DNA of 64,000 bases from Tenacibaculum holothuriorum (GCF_002120225.1 NZ_LAPZ01000013.1:1-64000), one strand, 5' to 3'. Shown: positions 1 to 8,745, counted from the first letter of the stretch. Translations and numbers: made by a program. The notes: a model not told the origin generated them from the sequence alone.

Positions 1-21
1 GTAGCTTTCGTTAAGCGGATG

Positions 22-52
22 CAAATATATAACCGATTTTTAATTTTACAAA
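22..52 (-). promoter_or_regulatory. Promoter for a gene left of the window
   Basis: Read on the minus strand there is TTTG (49-52), a 19-bp spacer and TATATTTG (22-29), an exact match to the Bacteroidota primary sigma consensus TTTG-N17-21-TAnnTTTG. It fires away from coaX, so its gene lies beyond the left edge. It overlaps the upstream region of coaX, making this a divergent promoter region. Confidence 0.6.
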
Positions 53-77
53 ACAAAACATTTAAAAAAATGTATTG

Positions 78-85
78 TAACTTTG
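78..85 (+). promoter_or_regulatory. coaX promoter -7 box
   Basis: TAACTTTG matches TAnnTTTG and ends 19 bp before the coaX ATG. No clear TTTG -33 element is visible upstream. It would drive the coaX to CNNM operon. Confidence 0.45.
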
Positions 86-104
86 TTTTTTTATGAAATA
101 GCTG

Positions 105-836
105 ATGAAATTAATCATAGATTTAGGAAATACTCGAGTTAAAGTTGCTGTTTTTGAGGAAGATAATTTAGAACAGTTTTTTGTGTTTAGTAAAGAAGAA
201 TTTTTAGAAAAAATAAAAAGTTTTTCTTTTAAAAAGAAGATAACACATTGTATTGTATCTTCAGTAGGTAATTTATCAATAGAAGAAGAGAAAGAAATCA
301 GAGAATTATACAATCCTATATTCCTAACGAATCAAACAAAAGTTCCTTTTACCAATTTATACAAAACTCCAAAAACGTTAGGAGTTGATAGAATTGCATT
401 GGCTTCTGCAGCTATTCAAAAATATTCTAAACAAAATGTTTTGGTAATCGATGCAGGTACATGCATAACTTTCGATTTTATAAGTAAACAAGATGAGTAC
501 TTAGGAGGAGCTATTTCACCAGGTATACAAATGCGTTACAAAGCTTTACATAATTTTACAGCGAAACTACCGTTGTTAGAATCAGGGGAATTTACCGATT
601 TTATAGGTTTTGATACAGAATCGTCAATGCATTCAGGAGTTTTAAATGGAGTTTGCAATGAAATAGATGGAGTTATTAATCAATATTCAAAAAAGTTTCA
701 AGATTTAACAGTTGTTTTAACAGGAGGAGATACAAATTTCTTGGCTAAACAATTAAAAAGTGTCATATTTGCCCATCCAAATTTTGTTTTGGAAGGATTA
801 CATACAATTTTGAATTATAATTTAGCGAATGATTAA
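105..836 (+). CDS. coaX: Type III pantothenate kinase
   Basis: Catalyses ATP-dependent phosphorylation of pantothenate, the first step of coenzyme A synthesis, in the cytosol. The 243-residue product has the CoaX ASKHA-fold signatures: DLGNT at 6-10 (phosphate binding), GVDR at 93-96, DAGTC at 116-120 with the catalytic Asp, and GGAISPG further on. Length is normal for the family. ATG start is followed directly by the first beta strand with DxGNT, so it cannot be much later. The stop overlaps the next gene by 8 bp, indicating cotranscription with envelope genes. The assignment is secure. Confidence 0.96.
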   Translation: MKLIIDLGNTRVKVAVFEEDNLEQFFVFSKEEFLEKIKSFSFKKKITHCIVSSVGNLSIEEEKEIRELYNPIFLTNQTKVPFTNLYKTPKTLGVDRIALASAAIQKYSKQNVLVIDAGTCITFDFISKQDEYLGGAISPGIQMRYKALHNFTAKLPLLESGEFTDFIGFDTESSMHSGVLNGVCNEIDGVINQYSKKFQDLTVVLTGGDTNFLAKQLKSVIFAHPNFVLEGLHTILNYNLAND

Positions 837-2118
837 GAGATTTTTAGCCGTTGCATTTGTATTAATTTCAGGTACTATATTAGCACAAAGAAACAGTGCA
901 TCACCATATTCTTTCTTTGGAATCGGTGATGAGTTTAATCCGAAAACGGTAGAACAATCTTCTATGGGAGGAATAGGAGTAGCTCAAAAAGAAAACCAAT
1001 ATTTAAATTTTATAAATCCAGCAGCAAATGCAGATCTTCGAATAGCAACCTATGCTCTTGCCGGTAAATTATCTTTTGTAACGTTAAAAGAAACTGATGC
1101 TACACAATCAGGAAATATTACAAGTTTAAGGTATATTGCTTTAGGTTTTCCTATTGGTAAAAAAGCAGGACTTTCTGTAGGGTTACAGCCATTATCGTCT
1201 GTAGGATATTCTTTATTGAATCAAACAAGAAATGGAGATGTAATTGAAGAGGTTAATAAATTTTCAGGAACAGGAGGAACTAACAGAATTTATGCAAGTT
1301 TTGGTTCTTATTTATTTGAAGGTTTTTCTGTAGGTTTTGAAGCAGGATTTATTTTTGGAAATATTGAGAACTCAATATTAAACCAAGTTAGAAATGTTGC
1401 ATTTGCGACTAAATATAATCAAGATTTAAATATTCGTGGAGGTCAGTTTAAGTTTGGAACACAATATAAAACTAAGTTAACCGACAAAATGAATTTACAT
1501 ACAGGAGCAGCCTTAACATTAAGTAGTGACTTAAGTGCTAGAGGAAGTGAACGTTTATTTTCTTTAATCTTTAGCGGTTCTGGTCAAGAAATTCCGAAAG
1601 ATGAAGCTTATAACAGAGGAATAGATGGTTCAGTTACAATTCCTTTAAGAACAGTTGTTGGTTTCGGATTAGGTAAAGAGAATAAATGGTATGTAGGGTT
1701 TAACTCAGAATTTTCAGGAAAAGCATCTGGAGAAAGGGTGTTTGAAGATTTAGAAACTGCTTATAGGTATGATAATGCTCAAAGATTTTCTATAGGAGGA
1801 TATTATATTCCGAAAGTAAACTCAATTTCAAGTTATTGGGATAGAGTTACCTATAGAGCTGGTGTTCGTTTTGAAGATACAGGTTTGTTAGTAAAAGGAG
1901 ATCCAAATTCAACAAATTTTACTGCAATTAACGATTATGGCATAAATGTTGGTGTAGCATTACCGTTACCAAGACAAATATCAACTCTTAACTTAGGTTT
2001 TGAGTATGGTCAAAGAGGTACAACTAACAATAATTTAATTAAAGAAAATTATTTTAATGTTAGATTAAGTTTATCTTTGAACGATATTCAATGGTTCCGA
2101 AAAAGTAGAATAGATTAA
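829..2118 (+). CDS. Predicted outer-membrane beta-barrel protein
   Basis: 429 residues with a signal peptide of about 20 residues ending in ILAQ, followed by NSASPYSFFGIG, an opening typical of a family of Bacteroidota outer-membrane barrels related in style to FadL/OmpP1. The body alternates aromatic and small residues as expected of transmembrane beta strands, with glycine-rich turns. It overlaps coaX by 8 bp and precedes a TPR protein and lptC, the gene order I associate with flavobacterial envelope operons. The substrate is unknown. The barrel call is from sequence style, not from a decisive motif. Confidence 0.7.
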   Translation: MIKRFLAVAFVLISGTILAQRNSASPYSFFGIGDEFNPKTVEQSSMGGIGVAQKENQYLNFINPAANADLRIATYALAGKLSFVTLKETDATQSGNITSLRYIALGFPIGKKAGLSVGLQPLSSVGYSLLNQTRNGDVIEEVNKFSGTGGTNRIYASFGSYLFEGFSVGFEAGFIFGNIENSILNQVRNVAFATKYNQDLNIRGGQFKFGTQYKTKLTDKMNLHTGAALTLSSDLSARGSERLFSLIFSGSGQEIPKDEAYNRGIDGSVTIPLRTVVGFGLGKENKWYVGFNSEFSGKASGERVFEDLETAYRYDNAQRFSIGGYYIPKVNSISSYWDRVTYRAGVRFEDTGLLVKGDPNSTNFTAINDYGINVGVALPLPRQISTLNLGFEYGQRGTTNNNLIKENYFNVRLSLSLNDIQWFRKSRID

Positions 2119-2132
2119 CAAAAACTTATAAA

Positions 2133-3446
2133 GTGATGAAAAAAATTACGTATTTACTAACAGGATTATTTTTGTTTGTAGCCGTAAATGGGGTAAAAGC
2201 GCAAGCAAGTCAAGAATGTAACATTAAGTATAATCTTTTTAAGCAAAATGCATTAAGTAAAAAATATGCTGAAGCTAAACCAGATTTAGATTATTTATTA
2301 AATAATTGCCCTAAATTATCAGTTAACATTTATAAGTACGGTGTTAAGGTAGCATCTGGTATTAAAGATCATGCATTAGCTAAGAAGATTTATGAAATGA
2401 GATTAGCTAACTTTCCAGATAAAGATCCTGCAAAAGCACATAGTGACTATGCAACGTATATTATCAAAAATAAGATAGGAACTGATGGTGAAGTTTTCTC
2501 AATCTTAGAAAAAGCATATGCAATTTCTCCAAAAGATATGGGGGTTAAGAATATCTTTAGATATTTTAAAGCTGTTACAGAGAAAAATAAAGATACTAAT
2601 CCTCAAAAAGTATTTGATACTTATGATGATGTAATGGAATCTGTACAAATTAAATTAGATGATTATAACAAGAAGATTGCTGCTTTACAAGCTAAAGATT
2701 CATCAGGAACAATCGATTCTAAAGAAAAGAAAAGATTAAATGCATATACTATTAATTCAACATCTTTAGGTAAAGTTGAAGGAGGATTAGACGCTATGAT
2801 TTCTAAGATAGCAACTTGTGATAGATTAATTCCAATTTATACTAGAGATTTTGATACTAACAAAAATGATGGGGTTTGGTTAAAAAGAGCAGTATCAAGA
2901 ATGTATAACAAAGGATGTCAAACTGATCCTTTATTTGAAAAGTTAGCAAATGCTTATGCTGAAGCTACTCAGTCTGCTGATGCATATAACTTCTTAGCAG
3001 GAGTTTTAGCTAAAAACGGAGATAGAAGTGGAGCTGCTCAAATGAGAAAGAAAGCATTTGATTTAGAAACAGATCCTAACAAAAAGGCTAGATATAAGCT
3101 AATTGAAGCTCAAAGTGCTAGCGGAAGTAGAGCAAGAGCATTAGCTTACGAAGCATTAAAATATAACCCTAACTTAGGTAAAGCATATTTATTTATTGCT
3201 AGTTTATACCAAAAAAGTGCAAACTCTTGTGGTAGTGACGAGTTTGAAAAGAGAATGGTATATGTTGCTGCTTTAAACAAAGCTCAAAAAGCGCAAAGAG
3301 TAGATCCAGGTTGTGGAGCAGGAAGATACATTGCAAGCTATAGAAAAAATGTTCCTTCTAAGAAATTAGTTTTCCAAAAAGGTTTAGCTTCTGGTTCTTC
3401 ATATAGAGTTGGATGTTGGATTGGAGAAACAGTTCGTGTACCATAG
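2133..3446 (+). CDS. Periplasmic TPR-repeat protein
   Basis: 437 residues with a signal peptide (hydrophobic stretch near 5-22, then VKAQA). The mature part is helical with tetratricopeptide-like repeats, for example around AYAEATQSADAYNFLAGVLA and the later ALKYNPNLGKAYLFIASLYQ, plus lysine-rich segments. Such proteins usually scaffold protein contacts in the periplasm. It lies 14 bp after the outer-membrane barrel gene and 9 bp before lptC, so it probably works with them in envelope assembly (inference). A strong terminator hairpin follows inside the next gene. Confidence 0.8.
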   Translation: MMKKITYLLTGLFLFVAVNGVKAQASQECNIKYNLFKQNALSKKYAEAKPDLDYLLNNCPKLSVNIYKYGVKVASGIKDHALAKKIYEMRLANFPDKDPAKAHSDYATYIIKNKIGTDGEVFSILEKAYAISPKDMGVKNIFRYFKAVTEKNKDTNPQKVFDTYDDVMESVQIKLDDYNKKIAALQAKDSSGTIDSKEKKRLNAYTINSTSLGKVEGGLDAMISKIATCDRLIPIYTRDFDTNKNDGVWLKRAVSRMYNKGCQTDPLFEKLANAYAEATQSADAYNFLAGVLAKNGDRSGAAQMRKKAFDLETDPNKKARYKLIEAQSASGSRARALAYEALKYNPNLGKAYLFIASLYQKSANSCGSDEFEKRMVYVAALNKAQKAQRVDPGCGAGRYIASYRKNVPSKKLVFQKGLASGSSYRVGCWIGETVRVP

Positions 3447-3455
3447 TAGTTTTCT

Positions 3456-4025
3456 ATGAAGAATAGTACAAAATATATATTTAAAAACATTGCTATCATT
3501 GGTTTGATAGCAATGTTTTTTTCTTGTGTCAACAGTAAAAAAGAAGTGCAAGATTTTCTGGCAAATAAAAATTTACCAATAGCAACTGCTAAAGAAGTAA
3601 ATCATGTGTACAAAGACTCAGGAAGAATAACATCTAGATTGATTACTCCTTTTTTAAATGATTTTACGAATAGAAAAGAGCATCCGTACAACGAATTCCC
3701 TAAAGGAATTAAAATTGTAACTATTTCAGAAGAAGGAGACTCAACAACTATTACAGGAAATTATGCTTTGTCATTCAATAAAACTCGTGTTTCTGAAATA
3801 AAAGGAAACGTTGTTATATTCAATCATAAAAGTAAATCTAAATTAGAAACCAACCAGTTGTTTTGGGATCAAAAAGAAAAATACTTTTTTACTGAAGATG
3901 GTTTTAGATACACAAATCCAACCGATACAATTAACGGCTTTGGTTTCGAATCAAGACAAGATTTAAGCAAGCATATAGCTAAAGATATAACAGGTGATTT
4001 ATACACCAAACAAAAAGATATTTAA
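3456..4025 (+). CDS. lptC: LPS export protein LptC-like lipoprotein
   Basis: 189 residues with a lipoprotein signal ending FFSC (Cys at about residue 24) and a C-terminal beta-rich domain of the LptC/OstA type, with YALSFNKTRVSEIKGNVVI and LETNQLFWDQ typical of bacterial LptC. LptC joins the inner-membrane LptBFG exporter to periplasmic LptA in LPS transport. The following gene overlaps by 1 bp (TAATG). Unusually, codons 10-22, encoding the hydrophobic signal core, form a perfect intrinsic-terminator hairpin. The hairpin cannot be avoided by choosing a later start because the lipobox follows it. Confidence 0.8.
   Translation: MKNSTKYIFKNIAIIGLIAMFFSCVNSKKEVQDFLANKNLPIATAKEVNHVYKDSGRITSRLITPFLNDFTNRKEHPYNEFPKGIKIVTISEEGDSTTITGNYALSFNKTRVSEIKGNVVIFNHKSKSKLETNQLFWDQKEKYFFTEDGFRYTNPTDTINGFGFESRQDLSKHIAKDITGDLYTKQKDI
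3483..3522 (+). terminator. Intrinsic terminator embedded in lptC signal sequence
   Basis: A perfect 16-bp stem (3483-3498 with 3505-3520), loop TTGGTT, ends in a run of T. It lies 27 bp inside the lptC reading frame and about 40 bp after the TPR gene stop. It could terminate part of the upstream transcript, and ribosomes initiating on lptC would be expected to prevent folding. Confidence 0.7.
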
Positions 4026-4222
4026 TGAATACACTTTGGAAATATTTACAATACGGTTACTTAGTAGTTGGAGTAATATTTTTAATTGAAGGAATTTTAA
4101 AATGGAATTCTGATAAAGAACAAGCATTTATTATGTTTGGTTTTGCTATATTTATTACGGTAATTTTCTTCTTTAAAAGAAAGTTTAGGAGAAAAATAGA
4201 AGAACGTAATAAAAAGCAGTAA
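4025..4222 (+). CDS. Small two-TM membrane protein
   Basis: 65 residues with two hydrophobic segments (about 9-25 and 34-50) and a strongly basic C-terminus (KRKFRRKIEERNKK), so predicted as an inner-membrane hairpin with a cytosolic tail. No family recognised. It is coupled by 1-bp TAATG overlaps to lptC upstream and to the CNNM gene downstream, so its translation is tied to both. This tight packing supports a real gene. Confidence 0.7.
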   Translation: MNTLWKYLQYGYLVVGVIFLIEGILKWNSDKEQAFIMFGFAIFITVIFFFKRKFRRKIEERNKKQ

Positions 4223-5514
4223 TGCAAACCGAACTCATTATAATTTTTGTTTCTATATTATTTTCAGCCTTTTTCTCAGGTATGGAAATCGCCTTTGTAT
4301 CAGCAAATAAACTTCATATAGAATTAGAGAAGAAGAGAGAAGGAATTATCCCTAAAATACTAGGGATTCTTACTCAAAAATCTTCCAAATTTATTACTAC
4401 CATGTTGGTTGGTAATAACATCGCCTTAGTAATTTATAGTTACTTTATGGGTGAGTTGCTAATGACTTGGTTTCAGTCATTATTACCGACAAATGTTTTC
4501 ATCTTCGATTATTTATTGAAAGATGTTAGCTTAATAACTCAAACTACAATTTCAACCATAATCATTTTAGTTACTGCTGAATTTTTGCCAAAAGCAATCT
4601 TCAGAATTTATGCCAATGAAATGTTGAAACTCTTTGTAGTTCCAGCATATTTTTTCTATTTATTATTTTATTTGTTAACAGGATTTATCACTAAAATTTC
4701 TGATTTCTTTCTATACGTGTTTTTCAAAACGAAAGAAGACGAAGCACAAACTGAGTTTAGTAAAGAAGAATTAGGTAATTATATCTCCGAACAACTCGAT
4801 GGAGGAAATAATGAAGAAGAAGTAGATTCTGAGATTCAAATTTTTCAAAATGCATTAGAATTTCATAAAGTAAAAGCACGAGAAATTATGGTTCCTCGTA
4901 CAGAGATTATGGCGGTTGATATTCATGAAACAGTGCCAAATCTTAGAAATGCATTTATAGAAACTGGATATTCTAAAATATTAGTGTATAAAAACTCTTT
5001 AGATGATATCCTTGGGTATGTAAACGCTTTTGAACTTTTTAAAAAACCACGTACAATAAAATCAATATTATTACCTGTAGAGTTTGTGCCTGAATCTATG
5101 ATTATTAACGATGTACTAAATGCTTTAATGAAAAAAAGAAAAAGTATAGCTGTGGTTGTAGATGAATATGGAGGAACATCAGGAATTATTACTGTAGAAG
5201 ATGTTGTTGAAGAATTGTTTGGTGAAATTGAAGATGAACATGATATTCATGAATTACTAGACGAAAAAATTAACGATAAAGAATATAAGTTTTCGGCACG
5301 TTTAGAAGTAGATTATTTAAACGAACAATACAATTTAGATATTCCTAAAGAAGAAGCTTATGAAACTTTAGGCGGATTTATTATTAATCATACCGAAACT
5401 ATTCCTACAGAAAATGATGTAGTTCATATAGAAAATTTCTATATTAAAATACTTACTGCAAAGGCTACAAAAATTGATGATATTTACTTTAAAGTCTTAG
5501 ATAAAGAAGAGTAA
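4222..5514 (+). CDS. CNNM/CBS-domain membrane protein (HlyC/CorC family)
   Basis: 430 residues. The N-terminal CNNM (DUF21) transmembrane domain covers about 1-170, beginning with the FSAFFSGMEIAFVSANK motif typical of the family. A CBS pair follows at about 210-325 (MVPRTEIMAVD, then VVDEYGGTSGIITVEDVVEE), and a C-terminal CorC_HlyC transporter-associated domain at about 345-425. Family members act in divalent-cation (Mg/Co) efflux or homeostasis; annotation as hemolysin is historical. It could be confused with GldE, a gliding-related member of the same family, but the lptC context argues for the general paralogue. Confidence 0.88.
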   Translation: MQTELIIIFVSILFSAFFSGMEIAFVSANKLHIELEKKREGIIPKILGILTQKSSKFITTMLVGNNIALVIYSYFMGELLMTWFQSLLPTNVFIFDYLLKDVSLITQTTISTIIILVTAEFLPKAIFRIYANEMLKLFVVPAYFFYLLFYLLTGFITKISDFFLYVFFKTKEDEAQTEFSKEELGNYISEQLDGGNNEEEVDSEIQIFQNALEFHKVKAREIMVPRTEIMAVDIHETVPNLRNAFIETGYSKILVYKNSLDDILGYVNAFELFKKPRTIKSILLPVEFVPESMIINDVLNALMKKRKSIAVVVDEYGGTSGIITVEDVVEELFGEIEDEHDIHELLDEKINDKEYKFSARLEVDYLNEQYNLDIPKEEAYETLGGFIINHTETIPTENDVVHIENFYIKILTAKATKIDDIYFKVLDKEE

Positions 5515-5567
5515 ATACACTTTCTGTAACTTAAGAGAGAACTCCCTCTAAAACAGCTAAAAAAACG

Positions 5568-5598
5568 TTGCATTATTAACTATGAAATTGTATTTTCG
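5568..5598 (+). promoter_or_regulatory. Promoter of the ppiD-like gene
   Basis: TTG (5568-5570), a 20-bp spacer and TATTTTCG (5591-5598), one mismatch from TAnnTTTG. The ATG follows 26 bp later. It would make the foldase gene a separate transcription unit from the lptC-CNNM operon. Confidence 0.5.
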
Positions 5599-5624
5599 CA
5601 CACTGTTAATAAAATAAATGACGT

Positions 5625-7745
5625 ATGGCAATTTTATCGAAAATTAGAGAACGCTCAATGTTCTTAATTCTTGTAATTGGTTTAGCACTATTTGCATTTG
5701 TATTAGACCCTTCTACAATTTCAGATTTTTTTAATGCAAGTAAGGTGAATGAAATAGGTGAAGTAAACGGAGAAACTATTTCTCGTCAAGAGTTTGCTGA
5801 GGCTTTAGACGCTTACAAAGCACAAACAGGTAACAGAGTTTCAGAAATGCAAGCTGCAAAAACTGTTTGGAATAACTTAGTAAGGCAAAAAATTTATCAA
5901 ACTCAATTAAAAGAAGCAGGAATTACTGTTGGAGATGAAGATATTTTTAAAGCTGTTTGTGATAATCCATCAATTCAAAATGATCCAAGATTCCAAACTT
6001 CAGGAATTTTCGATAAAAATAAATTAAAAGAGTTTTTAGCTACTATCAAGGAAGAGAATGGTCAAACTTGGAAGTTATGGCAAAACTTTATGACTTCGTT
6101 ACAAAGCGGGTTAGAAAAAACTACTTACGATAACTTAGTAGCTGCTGGTTTAAGTGCTTCTTTAAAAGAAGGAGAATTACAATACTTAAACGAAAACACA
6201 AAAGTTAACGCTAAGTATGTATACGTTCCTTATACTTCTATTGCAGATAGTTTAGTAACTATTAAGAGAAGTGAGGTAGAAAATTATATTAAAAATCACG
6301 AAGGAAGTTTCCAAGTAGATGCTTCAAGAGATATTCGTTTTGTAAAGTTTGATATTGCTGCTACTCCAGAAGACGAAGCTGCTATTAAAATTGAATTAGC
6401 AAAATTATTAGTAGATGCTAAAAATGATGCTGGTATCGAAGTAAAAGGATTAAGAAATGCTACTGATTATGCAGAGTTCTTCGAAGAAAACGAATCAGAT
6501 TTAGCATTAAACGATAATATTCAATACAAAGTTCAAGTACCACAAATTATTGCTGATCAAATTTTTGAAGGTAAAGAAGGTGATACTTTCGGACCATATA
6601 AAGACGGGGAGTTCTTTAAATTATCAAAAATTACTGAAGTTGCTCAAATGCCAGATTCAGCCCAAGCAAGTCATATTTTAATTCCTTTTATTGGAGCTTC
6701 TAGTGCAGGTGCAGATGTTACTAGAACAGAAGATGAAGCAAAGAAAATGGCAGACAGCTTATTAACTGTGGTTAAAGCTAACAGATCTAAATTTGCTGAT
6801 TTAGCTAAAGAATTATCATCTGATAAAGGTTCTGCTGAAAAAGGAGGATTCTATGATTGGTTCCCATATAACAGAATGGTACCAGCGTTTAGAGATTTCG
6901 TTTTCGAAGGTAAAGAAGGAGATATGGGAGTTGTAAGAACTCCATTTGGTTTCCACGTAATTAAAGTAGACGGACAAAAGAACTTTCAACCAGTTGTTAA
7001 GTTAGCAACTTTCGGACGTAAGATTGAAGCTTCAGAAGAAACTGAAAATAACATATTCCAAAATGCTGAAACTTTTGCTCAAGAATTATCAAAAGGAACT
7101 AAGTTTGATGATGCTGCAAAAGCTAAGAATTTATCTTCTCAACCAGCAGTTGGTTTAAAAGCATTAGACGAAAACGTACCAGGAGTAGGAAACGAAAGAG
7201 AAATTATTACTTGGGCATTTGGTGCTGATGTAAATGAAGGAGATTACAAGCGTTTTGATGTTGATGGTGGTTACGTAGTTGCTGTGTTAACTGGTAAAAC
7301 AGAAAAAGGGTTAATGCCAGTTGAAAAAGCAATTAACAGAGTTCGTCCAATTTTATTAAACGAGAAAAAAGCTGAGTTAATCGAAGCTAAGATGAACGGA
7401 GCTAATTTAGATGAAATTGCAAAAGCAGCTAAGCAATCAGTTCGTAATGCAGATAACTTAAACATGCAATCACCAACTATTTCTGGTGTAGGATATGCTC
7501 CTAAAGCGATTGGTGCTATGGTAAATGCAAAAGAAAACGAGTTATATAATAAAGTAGCTGGTGATAGAGGTGTATTTGCGTTTGTAGTAACAAAGAGAGA
7601 ATTACCAACGAAATTAGATAACTACGATACGTTTAGAAAGCGTATTGCTAATAATAGAAAAAACAAAACATATCAAATGTACGAAGCAATTAAAAAAGCT
7701 TCTAATATTGAAGATAATGTAAGCTCTTTCTACGGAATTCAATAA
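5625..7745 (+). CDS. PpiD/SurA-like peptidyl-prolyl isomerase, membrane-anchored
   Basis: 706 residues. A single N-terminal transmembrane helix (about 12-30) is followed by a SurA_N-type chaperone domain (VNGETISRQEFAEAL), and a parvulin-type rotamase domain near 345-455, with ASHILI, GGFYDWF and PFGFHVIKV as its recognisable strands. A second SurA-like helical region follows. PpiD-type proteins are anchored in the inner membrane and help newly exported outer-membrane and periplasmic proteins fold. It fits the envelope-assembly theme of the genes upstream and has its own promoter and terminator. Confidence 0.9.
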   Translation: MAILSKIRERSMFLILVIGLALFAFVLDPSTISDFFNASKVNEIGEVNGETISRQEFAEALDAYKAQTGNRVSEMQAAKTVWNNLVRQKIYQTQLKEAGITVGDEDIFKAVCDNPSIQNDPRFQTSGIFDKNKLKEFLATIKEENGQTWKLWQNFMTSLQSGLEKTTYDNLVAAGLSASLKEGELQYLNENTKVNAKYVYVPYTSIADSLVTIKRSEVENYIKNHEGSFQVDASRDIRFVKFDIAATPEDEAAIKIELAKLLVDAKNDAGIEVKGLRNATDYAEFFEENESDLALNDNIQYKVQVPQIIADQIFEGKEGDTFGPYKDGEFFKLSKITEVAQMPDSAQASHILIPFIGASSAGADVTRTEDEAKKMADSLLTVVKANRSKFADLAKELSSDKGSAEKGGFYDWFPYNRMVPAFRDFVFEGKEGDMGVVRTPFGFHVIKVDGQKNFQPVVKLATFGRKIEASEETENNIFQNAETFAQELSKGTKFDDAAKAKNLSSQPAVGLKALDENVPGVGNEREIITWAFGADVNEGDYKRFDVDGGYVVAVLTGKTEKGLMPVEKAINRVRPILLNEKKAELIEAKMNGANLDEIAKAAKQSVRNADNLNMQSPTISGVGYAPKAIGAMVNAKENELYNKVAGDRGVFAFVVTKRELPTKLDNYDTFRKRIANNRKNKTYQMYEAIKKASNIEDNVSSFYGIQ

Positions 7746-7764
7746 AGATAGAAAACCATACATA

Positions 7765-7803
7765 AAAAAAATCCCGAACTATTTTAGTTCGGGATTTTTT
7801 TAT
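7765..7803 (+). terminator. Intrinsic terminator after ppiD-like gene
   Basis: AAATCCCGAACTA pairs with TAGTTCGGGATTT around a short T loop and is followed by a T run. It begins about 20 bp after the stop codon. Confidence 0.85.
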
Positions 7804-7822
7804 TGTTCTGTATTAAAAATGA

Positions 7823-7839
7823 AAATTAACTTCGTTAAC
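7823..7839 (+). repeat. 17-bp inverted repeat, left copy
   Basis: AAATTAACTTCGTTAAC is the perfect reverse complement of 8708-8724. Together the two copies bracket about 900 bp containing one orphan gene and its structured downstream region, between the terminators of the ppiD-like gene and lpd. Confidence 0.7.
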
Positions 7840-7975
7840 GGTTTCAACTAGGAAACGTTGCGTTGTTTTTGCGTTTAGTTTATAAATATACTTAAACATT
7901 TGGTTTGCTTCGGTATTTTCCTAACGGGAAAATCCGTGAGCAATGTTTTTTAGCTAATGTTGTAAAATGGTTTGG
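7840..7975. other. Structured non-coding stretch 3' of the orphan gene
   Basis: No reading frame. It contains an imperfect hairpin (GGTATTTTCC, loop TAAC, GGGAAAATCC near 7910-7933) and outer arms GCAATGTT (near 7940) and AACGTTGC (7855-7862), inverted with one mismatch. The arrangement of nested imperfect arms at the 3' end of a lone hypothetical gene resembles the logic of integron attC-like cassette ends, but no integrase is in view. Confidence 0.35.
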
Positions 7976-8650
7976 TTACCCTATTACTATTTCCTTTAAT
8001 AACAAACCTTTGTTTATGTATGAATTAAATGGTTTTAAATAAATAATATAAATAAACTCATTTTTTTCTATAATCATAAATTCATTTAACTCTAATTCAT
8101 TATTAAAAGATTTATTTTTTTTACAATGAATCTTAACGTTATCAGGGGTATTAAAACTTAGGTAGAAAGTATTATGAATAGGAAATGATAAGTAGATTTC
8201 ATTAGCTTTTCTTTCTTTGATATATTCTTCAGAAAAATTTTTGATGGATAATATAATTTGATTAATGTTAATTTTTTTATTGTTTAAAAAACATATCAAA
8301 TTGTCAAATCCTAAAAAAGTTGTTTGGATATTATCATTGTTGTAATTGATGTTTTTATTCTCAATAATAATATTATCTACAATATTTTTACTTTTTTTGG
8401 GGAATCTCAGAAGTGTAATAATATTTTCCTTATAGGTATATATAGATGTTATATTAGTTGAAAATTTTGAAAAACTATATTTATAGTTCAATTCAGGATT
8501 GTCAATGTCTAAAATTAATTTAAAGTCCTCAGGTTGTTTTATTCTTTTAGTATTTGCCATACTATTTCCCATATCAACAAACATACTTATTAAGGAATAT
8601 AGACAAAGTAGTCCAAGTCCAACAATAATAAATTTTAATGTCCTTTTCAT
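7976..8650 (-). CDS. Orphan membrane-anchored protein, unknown function
   Basis: 224 residues with one N-terminal hydrophobic segment (about 7-25) and no recognised domain. The rest is rich in Asn, Ile, Lys and Phe and more AT-rich than its neighbours. It starts at MKRTLKF. No promoter box is obvious. It stands alone between two terminators and inside a 17-bp inverted repeat, which together with its composition suggests a recently acquired cassette gene. Function cannot be assigned. Confidence 0.65.
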   Translation of the reverse strand: MKRTLKFIIVGLGLLCLYSLISMFVDMGNSMANTKRIKQPEDFKLILDIDNPELNYKYSFSKFSTNITSIYTYKENIITLLRFPKKSKNIVDNIIIENKNINYNNDNIQTTFLGFDNLICFLNNKKININQIILSIKNFSEEYIKERKANEIYLSFPIHNTFYLSFNTPDNVKIHCKKNKSFNNELELNEFMIIEKNEFIYIIYLKPFNSYINKGLLLKEIVIG

Positions 8651-8707
8651 AAAATTTTTTATAACTCGTTTACGAATATGAATCCATTTTAATGATTTAT
8701 ATTCAAT

Positions 8708-8724
8708 GTTAACGAAGTTAATTT
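8708..8724 (-). repeat. 17-bp inverted repeat, right copy
   Basis: GTTAACGAAGTTAATTT, reverse complement of 7823-7839. It lies 58 bp upstream of the orphan gene start and just outside the lpd terminator. Confidence 0.7.
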
Positions 8725-8745
8725 AAAAAAGGAAAGAATCAAACA

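Noticed and set aside
1..104. Possible short reading frame overlapping the coaX start on the minus strand (62-313)
   Set aside because: It lies opposite coaX and its composition follows from the coaX codons; the region has promoter features for a divergent gene instead.
4222..5514. Annotation of the CNNM/CBS protein as a hemolysin or as GldE
   Set aside because: The hemolysin name is historical and GldE normally lies next to gliding genes; here it is in the lptC operon.
8499..8681. Plus-strand 60-residue frame in the orphan gene region
   Set aside because: It is antisense to the 224-residue frame, lacks any promoter or motif and is low in complexity.
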